Part shown: one piece after another, positions 1 through 7,071 of the stretch
How the letters are laid out: the number at the start of each line of letters is the position of its first letter
Numbering within the stretch: position 1 is the stretch's first letter
From: an uncultured Marinoscillum sp.
GTDB lineage: Bacteria > Bacteroidota > Bacteroidia > Cytophagales > MED-G16
Reading direction: 5' to 3'
Length of the DNA: 64,000 bases
Assembly: GCA_902523065.1 (NCBI GenBank)
Contig: CABYXZ010000004.1
Location: 1-64,000, forward strand
Position numbers and translations under genes: made by a program
The notes under the pieces: generated by a model
Database searches by the model: none
What the model was told of the DNA's origin: nothing
The model's input: only the letters and a program-made list of their open reading frames with translations

Positions 1-34
1 TAATGTAAGTGAGAGTGTTGTGTGATATAATAAC

Positions 35-1255
35 CTAGTTACTTGCTGTTGCTGTACCTAAGGCTGTTGTTGCACACCTGAAACCAATTGTTGCTGCTGA
101 TGAGTCTTGATCTAGAAACCTCCTAGTTCCCGGAGAAAGCCACATTGCTCCATCAGCCCAAGATCCACCCTTGTAGACCCTTGAGGCATTACTGATCATT
201 GAGTTAAAGTTCTCAGAATCGTAGTCCTCTTCATCATCCAAGAAATCACTCTTTCTTATTGGGTTAAGATCTTCCATATCCTGAAAGTTAAGTGGTCTAT
301 AAATATCAAAAACCCATTCGTTTACATTACCAGCCATATTGTATAGACCAAAGTCGTTTGGCGCATATTCATAAATAGAAGTAGTTACAAACCCTGCGTC
401 GTTGAGCGCACCAGCTATACCAGCATAATCACCCCTTCCTCTTTTAAAGTTTGCTTGGAACTTTCCAACACTACCACTTTTTGAACTTCTTATGGTTCTT
501 CCGTCCCATGGGTACAACCTTCTTTGGGTTTGGTTTTCGTCTAGGAATTGATTTCCCACTTGTCCATAAGCAGCATATTCCCACTCCGCCTCCGTAGGCA
601 ACCTAAACTCAGGAAGATAAACACCAGACTCTACAGGTGGTATGTCCCCATCAATATAATCTTCTCCATAATACTCAATGGCTTTCTGTTTGTTTACAGC
701 TTCCGTTCGCCACCTACAGTAATCAACAGCCTGATTCCAGCTTACACCAACAACAGGATAATATCTAAACCCTGGATATCTAAGATAATTACTTACATAT
801 GGTGTGTTGTATGCAAGTTCTTTTTCCCAAACGGTTGTATCTGGTAATGCGCTTAAATAGAAAGCTTCACTCGAATCTCTTTGAATGTAGAACAAATACT
901 CTAACCAATGAATGTTTGCAATTTCGGTTTGATCTAAGTAAAAAGACTGAACGGTTACTGTCCTTTCCACATTATCGTGAGTGAAAAAAACATCTTCTTC
1001 ATAAGTACCAAGAACCGCCCTTCCACCTTGTACAAATACTTGGTTAGGTCCGGGTGTTTGTCCACCAAAACCAGCCACAACAAAACCTTCCTCATCTTCT
1101 TCTGCAAAAGCATCGGAAAAATATTCTAGGTTTGTTGTTGTACTTGTTGATCCAGGATTTCTTGCTGACGGGTTCGAGTTTCCAAAAGGTAATATTGAAC
1201 AACCCTCAAGGATGAGACCAACCAATATTAAAATCATGTAATAAGATATCTTCAT
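35..1255 (-). CDS. gldJ: GldJ-like gliding motility/T9SS lipoprotein (SUMF1 fold)
   Basis: Predicted outer-membrane lipoprotein of 406 residues. A hydrophobic N-terminus ends in the lipobox-like LILEGC, so Cys19 would be the lipidated residue. The rest is a formylglycine-generating-enzyme (SUMF1) fold: a FVQGG...VLG start near residue 75, PTEAEWEYAA near 220, GNVNEWV near 310 and a GFRCA end. The final region retains one Cys but lacks the second cysteine of true sulfatase-modifying enzymes, so a structural rather than catalytic role is likely. The stretch about FYLDQTEIAN resembles GldJ of Flavobacterium more than GldK. GldJ is known to support gliding and type IX secretion. It follows mfd by 81 bp with its own promoter-like element. 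In flavobacteria porU and porV often follow gldJ; that side is cut off by the window edge. GldK-type paralogue remains possible. Confidence 0.75.
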   Translation of the reverse strand: MKISYYMILILVGLILEGCSILPFGNSNPSARNPGSTSTTTNLEYFSDAFAEEDEEGFVVAGFGGQTPGPNQVFVQGGRAVLGTYEEDVFFTHDNVERTVTVQSFYLDQTEIANIHWLEYLFYIQRDSSEAFYLSALPDTTVWEKELAYNTPYVSNYLRYPGFRYYPVVGVSWNQAVDYCRWRTEAVNKQKAIEYYGEDYIDGDIPPVESGVYLPEFRLPTEAEWEYAAYGQVGNQFLDENQTQRRLYPWDGRTIRSSKSGSVGKFQANFKRGRGDYAGIAGALNDAGFVTTSIYEYAPNDFGLYNMAGNVNEWVFDIYRPLNFQDMEDLNPIRKSDFLDDEEDYDSENFNSMISNASRVYKGGSWADGAMWLSPGTRRFLDQDSSAATIGFRCATTALGTATASN

Positions 1256-1274
1256 CTTCAGTCTTAAATTTTAG

Positions 1275-1282
1275 CAAAAATA
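1275..1282 (-). promoter_or_regulatory. Bacteroidota -7 promoter element for gldJ
   Basis: Read on the minus strand the bases are TATTTTTG, matching the Bacteroidota -7 consensus TAnnTTTG. It ends 19 nt before the gldJ ATG, leaving room for a short leader. No convincing -33 TTG is visible. Placement is by motif only. Confidence 0.4.
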
Positions 1283-1336
1283 CAAAAAATTAACTTTTTG
1301 AGAGCATATAACAATTAAAGTAAGAAATTATTGTCT

Positions 1337-4300
1337 TTAATTACTTGTTTTTTTAAGAATTTTCAAGGTTTTTTCAAGGTTTAGGTCACCAAAAAGCTTT
1401 ATTATTATTTGATTGTTTCTATCAACAACATAATATTTGTTTTTCATGTTTTCAAAAACATCAACAATGTTTTTAAAGGTTCTTGTTTTTACATCTTCTG
1501 ATTTTGATTTAAAGAAAACAAAACGAAGCACATCTTCTTTAATTGTTATTTTATCAATACCACACTTGGCTCCCAACCATTTAACCCTCATGCATTTTAA
1601 TAAGTTATTTACCTCATTTGGTATTGGTCCAAAACGATCTTTAAGGTTTTCTTCTATTTCTTTAAACAAACCATCTTTAGACTTTTCTTCTATGAGACCA
1701 TACGTTTTAAGTCTTTCATCAGAGTTTTGTATATAATCTTTGGGAATTATGGTTTTTTCATGAGGATCAACCAAACAGTTCATGTTAGGTTTTATTTTTT
1801 TTATGTTATTCCTCTCAAAACCTTTTTCATTTTCTTCAACCTCACCTAGAGCTTCATCAAGAATTTTATTGTATGTGTCAAATCCCAACTCGTTTATAAA
1901 ACCACTTTGTTCACCCCCAAGTAGATTGCCAGCACCTCTTATATCTAAGTCTTTTAAAGCTATATCCAAACCATCACCAAGCCCAGAAAACTCTTCTAAA
2001 ACAATTAACCTCTTTCTAGCATCGTTGGTTAAAAGAGATGTTTTTGGTGTCAAAAGGTAGCAAAAAGCTTTTTTGTTTGAACGTCCAACCCGACCCCTCA
2101 TTTGGTGAAGGTCTGATAAACCAAACATGTGCGCCTGGTTAATTATTATTGTATTTGCGTTTGGTATATCCAAACCAGATTCTATTATGTTTGTTGAGAC
2201 TAATATGTCATACTGACCCTCAATAAACTTAAGCATTGTTTTTTCAAGCTGATCTCCCTTTTGTTGTCCGTGCGCAACAGCAACTTTTGAGTCTGGAAGA
2301 AGCCTATTTATAATGTTTGCTATCTCATAAATATTTTCAACCCTGTTGTGTACAAAGAATACCTGACCAAACCTCATCAGCTCATTTTTTATAATATCCC
2401 TAACTTTTTTTTCATCAAAATGTGAAAGTTCTGTATGAACAGATTGTCTGTTTTTTGGCGCGGTCTTAATAATGCTTATGTCCCTTACCCCAATTAATGA
2501 AAAGTGGAGCGTCCTTGGAATTGGTGTAGCTGTCAGTGTTAGACAATCTAGGTTAGTTTTTTTCTTTTTAATTTTTTCTTTTAATGCAACCCCAAATTTT
2601 TGTTCTTCATCTATCACAAGTAACCCTAAATCCTTAAACTCATATTTATCATTTAAAGCCGTATGTGTTCCTATTAAAACATCTATGTCTCCTTTTTTTA
2701 TTTTATTTATTATACCCTCTTTTTCTTTGTTTTTTCTGAATCTTGACACATAATCAATATTAACAGGGAACCTTTCAAGTCTTTTTGTAAAGGTTTTGTA
2801 GTGTTGAAAGGCAAGTATCGTCGTTGGTACAATAATTAAAACCTGTTTATTAGAACACACCGCCTTAAATGCAGCCCTAACTGCTATTTCTGTTTTTCCA
2901 AAACCAACATCACCACACACTAACCTATCCATGGGGTATCCGCTTTCCATATCTTTTTTAACCTCTTCTGTAGTTTTGGTTTGATCTGGCGTGTCTTGAT
3001 AAATAAAGGAAGATTCTAATTCAATTTGAAGATAATTGTCCCTTTCAAATGCAAAGCCTTGGGTATCTCTTCTTTCTAAATATAGCTTTATTAAATCATC
3101 AGCAATTTCAACAAGTCTTTTTTTAATTTTTTTCTTTTTCTTTTCCCACTCTAGGTTGCTTAAGCTGTTTAGGTTTGGTGTTTGAGATGATCCGGTATAC
3201 TTTGATATCTTATGCAGTGAGTTAATATCTGTGTAGACAACGTCGTTGTTTTTGTATACTAACCTAAGAACCTCTCTCTCAATACCCCGTGAAATAATTT
3301 TTTCTAAACCAACAAAACGACCAACTCCGTGGTCAATGTGTACAACGTAATCACCTACTGATAATTCAGAACTTTTTTTAATGTAGTTTTTTTGTTTTTT
3401 AACAATCTTTTTTTGGTGTGCATATCTAAAATACCTGTTGAATATTTCATGATCTGTAAAAACCACACGTTTGTTCTCTAAGTCAACAAACCCCTCACTC
3501 ACTTTTGAGACATAAGGTTTGTACTTTACTAAGGACCCTATCGATTCGAAATAACTCTTGAGTTTTAAAATTTGTTCATCTGACTGAAATGATATTTTAA
3601 CAGAATATCCATTTAAATTATATTCTTTAATTTCCTTTTCAAGTAGTGGTAGGTTTTTGTTAAAGTTTTTAGGTGGTTTTGAATTAAAGTTAAGGTTTAG
3701 TTTAGTTTTTTTATTGTTAAGGTGAACAACCTTACGATCTTTGATCTTATTTAAAAATGATTTTTTGTCTGTAAAAATAACTTTAGGTTCGTGAGGTAGT
3801 ATGATTTTTGATTTTTTTTTCATTTCATTAAATATATCTACAGCCTCTAAAAACTTTTGATCAATTATGTTAGCGGATAAACTCAAATTATCTACCCAAA
3901 ACGTCCATTTTTCACCCATAAAATCAAATAATGAAGCAAATGCCTTATTATTCTTGTCTTTTTGTATATTCGAAAGAAGTTTAATGTTTTCTAATTCTTT
4001 AATTGTAAGCTGTGTATCAACATCAAACTCTTTAATTTTAGCAATAAAATCATCATCAGATTCTATTCTAAATGGGTGAATGTTAGTGAATGAAAACACA
4101 TCTAGTATATTACCCCTTAATGCATACTCTCCAGGGTTTTTAACAAAATCCACCCTTGTGAAATATTGGGCATTTAAATTGTCTAAAATTGATTTTTGAT
4201 TAATCTTTTCATTCAAACCTATATTATAGGATAACCTATCACTTGTTTTTTTATCAGGATAAAGCTCCACTAACCCTTCTGGATATGTTACTACATATGT

Positions 4301-4654
4301 TTTTTCGTTCTTGTTTTCTTTTAGGTGCTGTATCGTCTCTGTTCTCATTATAACATTTGCGTTATTAATGAGCTCGTCATCATAAGGTTTTCTATTCGAG
4401 TAAGGAAAGAAAAAGACCTTTTCGTTATTTAGGTAGTTACATAGGTTGCTATAGTATAGCATCGCTTCCTTTTTGTCTGCACATATAAAACAATGATTGT
4501 TTTCTTTAAGGTATGATATAGAGAGTGGGATTATTACTTTTAAGTTTCCACATAATCCACCTAGAGAAACCTCGTTCTCTGTTTGTAATAATTTAGATAA
4601 CTCTATAGTCTTTAAGTCTCGCGAATACGTATCTAAAAGTTCGTTAGGTAACAT
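1337..4654 (-). CDS. mfd: Transcription-repair coupling factor Mfd
   Basis: Cytoplasmic ATP-dependent translocase that removes RNA polymerase stalled at DNA lesions and recruits UvrA. At 1105 residues it has the normal family length. Domains in order: UvrB-like N-terminal region (about 1-400), the CarD-like RNA polymerase interaction domain (GDYVVHIDHGVGRF near 435), superfamily 2 helicase core with Walker A GDVGFGKT near 580, the DEEQ box near 684, TATPIPRT just after, QMRGRVGRS in the second RecA lobe, and the C-terminal TRCF domain (about 970-1080). It is transcribed away from the SDR gene, with 69 bp between starts. gldJ follows on the same strand. Identification is secure from the combination of the RID domain and RecG-like motor. 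Confidence 0.97.
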   Translation of the reverse strand: MLPNELLDTYSRDLKTIELSKLLQTENEVSLGGLCGNLKVIIPLSISYLKENNHCFICADKKEAMLYYSNLCNYLNNEKVFFFPYSNRKPYDDELINNANVIMRTETIQHLKENKNEKTYVVTYPEGLVELYPDKKTSDRLSYNIGLNEKINQKSILDNLNAQYFTRVDFVKNPGEYALRGNILDVFSFTNIHPFRIESDDDFIAKIKEFDVDTQLTIKELENIKLLSNIQKDKNNKAFASLFDFMGEKWTFWVDNLSLSANIIDQKFLEAVDIFNEMKKKSKIILPHEPKVIFTDKKSFLNKIKDRKVVHLNNKKTKLNLNFNSKPPKNFNKNLPLLEKEIKEYNLNGYSVKISFQSDEQILKLKSYFESIGSLVKYKPYVSKVSEGFVDLENKRVVFTDHEIFNRYFRYAHQKKIVKKQKNYIKKSSELSVGDYVVHIDHGVGRFVGLEKIISRGIEREVLRLVYKNNDVVYTDINSLHKISKYTGSSQTPNLNSLSNLEWEKKKKKIKKRLVEIADDLIKLYLERRDTQGFAFERDNYLQIELESSFIYQDTPDQTKTTEEVKKDMESGYPMDRLVCGDVGFGKTEIAVRAAFKAVCSNKQVLIIVPTTILAFQHYKTFTKRLERFPVNIDYVSRFRKNKEKEGIINKIKKGDIDVLIGTHTALNDKYEFKDLGLLVIDEEQKFGVALKEKIKKKKTNLDCLTLTATPIPRTLHFSLIGVRDISIIKTAPKNRQSVHTELSHFDEKKVRDIIKNELMRFGQVFFVHNRVENIYEIANIINRLLPDSKVAVAHGQQKGDQLEKTMLKFIEGQYDILVSTNIIESGLDIPNANTIIINQAHMFGLSDLHQMRGRVGRSNKKAFCYLLTPKTSLLTNDARKRLIVLEEFSGLGDGLDIALKDLDIRGAGNLLGGEQSGFINELGFDTYNKILDEALGEVEENEKGFERNNIKKIKPNMNCLVDPHEKTIIPKDYIQNSDERLKTYGLIEEKSKDGLFKEIEENLKDRFGPIPNEVNNLLKCMRVKWLGAKCGIDKITIKEDVLRFVFFKSKSEDVKTRTFKNIVDVFENMKNKYYVVDRNNQIIIKLFGDLNLEKTLKILKKTSN

Positions 4655-4698
4655 GTTATTTTAAACTACTGAAACAAAGAATAGTTTACAAAAAAGAA

Positions 4699-4706
4699 TA
4701 TTTTTG
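4699..4706 (+). promoter_or_regulatory. -7 promoter element for the SDR gene
   Basis: TATTTTTG matches TAnnTTTG and ends 17 nt before the ATG at 4724, the same distance as in front of 6802 and hemA. No clear -33 TTG was found. Confidence 0.4.
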
Positions 4707-4723
4707 TTCTATAAAGAAACAAA

Positions 4724-5473
4724 ATGAAAGTTTTAGTTACAGGTGCGTCAAGAGGTATTGGATATGAAATAAGTAAAGAATTACTAGAGTCTAATCACAA
4801 TGTTGTGATGCACTGCAATCAAAATAAGAAAGCACTAGAAGGCTTACAAAAAAAGCATGCTAATAAATCCCATATTGTGACTGCAGATTTATCAAACCTC
4901 AAAGAAATCAAAGAACTAATTAATTCAACAATTAATAAATTTGATTTTCCAGACGCAATTATTAACAATGCTGGTATTGCTGAATCTTCATACATTAATA
5001 TCGCAATTGAACAGTGGTCCAAACTTTACGATAGAACCATTAATATTAATTTAAAGGCACCTTCTTTATTATGTAAGGAGTTTATAATGATAAAAAGAGA
5101 GAAAGAAATTGAGTCTAAATTTAGAATAATAAATATAGCATCTCGCGCAGCATTTAGAGGTGAGGAAGAAGATTTTATTTCTTATGCGTGTTCAAAGGGC
5201 GGCATGATTTCTTTAACTAAAACATTATCTAGATCATTCGGAAAAACAGATAATGTTATACCCTTTAGTATTGCTCCAGGTTTTGTGAAGACAGAAATGG
5301 CACAAAGTTTCATTGATCAACATGGAGAGGGTATGGCCAGCAAGGGAATTGTTTTAGGCGAACTTACAGAACCAAAAGATATTGCTCCATTAGTTAATTT
5401 TATTGTATCTGGAAAAATGGATCATTGTGTTGGTTCAACTATTGATGTTAATGGCGGTAGTTATTTGAGATGA
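4724..5473 (+). CDS. Short-chain dehydrogenase/reductase, FabG-like
   Basis: NAD(P)-dependent oxidoreductase of the classical SDR family, 249 residues. The Rossmann cofactor loop TGASRGIG is at 6-13, NNAG lies near residue 86, the catalytic Ser sits in NIAS near 140, and the YxxxK pair (YACSK) near 154. PGFVKTEM and a C-terminal DVNGG are typical of FabG-type enzymes. Substrate cannot be told: a 3-oxoacyl reductase is one option, but the gene is not beside other fatty-acid genes, so it may be a specialised SDR. Its stop codon directly abuts that of the convergent VOC gene (TGA followed by TTA) with no spacer. A TAnnTTTG promoter lies 17 nt upstream of the start. Confidence 0.88.
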   Translation: MKVLVTGASRGIGYEISKELLESNHNVVMHCNQNKKALEGLQKKHANKSHIVTADLSNLKEIKELINSTINKFDFPDAIINNAGIAESSYINIAIEQWSKLYDRTININLKAPSLLCKEFIMIKREKEIESKFRIINIASRAAFRGEEEDFISYACSKGGMISLTKTLSRSFGKTDNVIPFSIAPGFVKTEMAQSFIDQHGEGMASKGIVLGELTEPKDIAPLVNFIVSGKMDHCVGSTIDVNGGSYLR

Positions 5474-5890
5474 TTAAGAAGCAAAGATTTGATCCTTGTC
5501 TTTGAATGTTTTAAATTCTAACGCATTCCCGCTCGGATCTAAAAAAAACATTGTTCCTTGTTCTCCCACTTCACCCTCAAACCTGATATATGGTTCTATT
5601 ATAAAATCTGTGTTAATTTTTTTTAACTTTTTTGATAGAACCTGCCAGTCGTTCCATTCCAAAATCACACCGAAGTGTCTAACAGGAACACTTTTACCAT
5701 CTACCTCATTTTTTTTAGTTTTATTCAGTTCATCTGGTTTTAAATGTGCCGAAAGTTGGTGGCCGAAAAAATTAAAATCCACCCAATTTTTATCTTCTCG
5801 TCCAATTTTACAACCCAAGACATCCTGATAGAATGATTTTGTTTCTTCAATATCTAACACAGGAAAGGCTAAATGAAATGGTGTTTTCAT
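5474..5890 (-). CDS. VOC-fold glyoxalase/extradiol dioxygenase-like protein
   Basis: Small cytoplasmic metalloprotein of 138 residues in the vicinal oxygen chelate superfamily. It contains the two beta-alpha-beta-beta-beta modules of that fold: FHLAFPVLD at the start and RHFGVILEW in the middle, with the LDPSGNALEFK end. His6, His72 and Glu125 are placed as a 2-His-1-Glu metal triad, so it is probably an active enzyme rather than a binding-only protein. The substrate is unknown. It starts 35 bp from the divergent patatin gene and ends flush with the SDR gene. It could equally be called a bleomycin-resistance-like protein, but the metal triad favours a dioxygenase-type role. Confidence 0.8.
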   Translation of the reverse strand: MKTPFHLAFPVLDIEETKSFYQDVLGCKIGREDKNWVDFNFFGHQLSAHLKPDELNKTKKNEVDGKSVPVRHFGVILEWNDWQVLSKKLKKINTDFIIEPYIRFEGEVGEQGTMFFLDPSGNALEFKTFKDKDQIFAS

Positions 5891-5925
5891 CTAATTAATT
5901 TATTTTTAGTAAAAATAAATATTTT

Positions 5926-6768
5926 ATGTCATCTGATAAAGTTTCTCTAGTGTTATCAAGTGGGGGTGCACGTGGCTTTGCTCATATAAGTGTAATTGAA
6001 TCAATTTTGAATGATGGTTATGATATTGTTGAGATATCTGGCACATCAATAGGGTCATTGATTGCAGCTTTTTATGCTTGTGGAAAGCTTGATAAATTCA
6101 AAGAGTGGATACTTACCTTAGATAAACTTAAAACCTTTTCTTTAATGGACTTTACGGTTTCGCAAAGTGGTATTATAAAAGGTGATAAAGTGTTTTCTTT
6201 ATTAAAAAAAATAATTAAAGACGAAAAAATTGAGAACCTTAACATTCCTATTTCAATTGTCACAACAGATATTGATAACAATAAAGAGGTTGTTATAAGA
6301 GAGGGTAGTATGTATGATGCCATTCGCGCTTCGTGCTCAATTCCAGGTCTGGTTAAACCTTATAATCTTAATGGTATTAATTATGTAGATGGAGGAGTAT
6401 TAAACCCACTACCAATTAACAAACTTTGTCATAAAGAGAAGATAATAACAGTGAATTTAAATGGGCATCCAACAACATCACTTTTGGGAAAAAAAACTAA
6501 AAGAAGATCATATTTAAATTATTTCAATTCTTTAAAAAGCTATTTTTCGAACAACCAAAACACTAAACATTTAGGAATTTATGATATAACCTATAGGTCA
6601 GTTCACATGATTCAAAATCAACTATCAATGATGCAAATCGAAAAACATAACACATTTAAAAACATAAATATTCCTTGTGATGTTTGTCATCCACTAGAGT
6701 TTTATAAAGCAAAAAAGATACTTGAAGAGGGCGCCAAGTTTTATAAGGAAACGAAAAATAATTATTAA
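5926..6768 (+). CDS. Patatin-like phospholipase (RssA-type)
   Basis: Predicted cytoplasmic serine acyl hydrolase of 280 residues. The oxyanion loop GGARG is at 13-17, the nucleophile elbow GTSIGS places Ser41, and the DGG motif near residue 154 supplies the catalytic Asp of the Ser-Asp dyad. The family hydrolyses phospholipid acyl esters; the true substrate is not known. There is no signal peptide, unlike the longer BamA-fused patatins common in this phylum. It is divergent from the VOC gene and followed after 33 bp by a separate microprotein gene with its own promoter-like element. Confidence 0.9.
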   Translation: MSSDKVSLVLSSGGARGFAHISVIESILNDGYDIVEISGTSIGSLIAAFYACGKLDKFKEWILTLDKLKTFSLMDFTVSQSGIIKGDKVFSLLKKIIKDEKIENLNIPISIVTTDIDNNKEVVIREGSMYDAIRASCSIPGLVKPYNLNGINYVDGGVLNPLPINKLCHKEKIITVNLNGHPTTSLLGKKTKRRSYLNYFNSLKSYFSNNQNTKHLGIYDITYRSVHMIQNQLSMMQIEKHNTFKNINIPCDVCHPLEFYKAKKILEEGAKFYKETKNNY

Positions 6769-6776
6769 CCCTTAAT

Positions 6777-6784
6777 TATATTTG
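6777..6784 (+). promoter_or_regulatory. -7 promoter element for the 35-aa microprotein
   Basis: TATATTTG matches TAnnTTTG. It starts 8 bp after the patatin stop and ends 17 nt before the ATG at 6802, which supports independent expression of the small gene. Confidence 0.4.
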
Positions 6785-6801
6785 TACAAAATTTTTTGAA
6801 T

Positions 6802-6909
6802 ATGGAAATGTTAATTTTAATAATTGTGCTTTTTGTTTCAGCTATTCTAAGTGCAATATTTATTCCAAATGATAAAGTTAGTAATCACGCTAAAGACTCT
6901 GATGTTTAA
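6802..6909 (+). CDS. Single-TM microprotein, 35 aa
   Basis: A short open frame of 35 residues, MEMLILIIVLFVSAILSAIF followed by a hydrophilic tail with several charged residues. The first 20 residues would span the membrane once. It is not a family that I recognise. Support for a real gene: a TAnnTTTG promoter element 17 nt upstream, no other gene in the stretch, and a stop that overlaps by 4 bp (TTAA) the stop of a second membrane microprotein on the other strand, an arrangement shared by three pairs of larger genes here. It could still be chance in AT-rich DNA. Confidence 0.45.
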   Translation: MEMLILIIVLFVSAILSAIFIPNDKVSNHAKDSDV

Positions 6910-7028
6910 TTCTTTTTAGTTTGTCTGTAATCAATAATTGAAACAGCACCTACCAGACTTATAAGGATAACGACTATCCAAACAAAAATTTCAACACCAT
7001 CTGTAACTGCCGGGTTTGTAGGGAACAT
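6906..7028 (-). CDS. Single-TM microprotein, 40 aa
   Basis: Forty-residue open frame starting MFPTNPAVTDG, then a hydrophobic stretch of about 18 residues (IFVWIVVILISLVGAVSI) and a basic C-terminal tail DYRQTKKN. The basic tail after the helix suggests an N-out, C-in single-span protein. Family unknown. It lies 43 bp downstream of the large outer-membrane protein gene on the same strand, so it may be the last gene of that operon. Its stop overlaps the stop of the plus-strand microprotein in TTAA. The clean topology argues for coding, but length limits confidence. Confidence 0.5.
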   Translation of the reverse strand: MFPTNPAVTDGVEIFVWIVVILISLVGAVSIIDYRQTKKN

Positions 7029-7071
7029 ATTTTTTTTTCGAAAATATATATTAATTTTTTAATTCTAAAAT

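Noticed and set aside
548..984. Open frames on the plus strand inside the gldJ gene
   Set aside because: They lie antisense to a clear SUMF1-fold protein, have low-complexity composition and no promoter motif.
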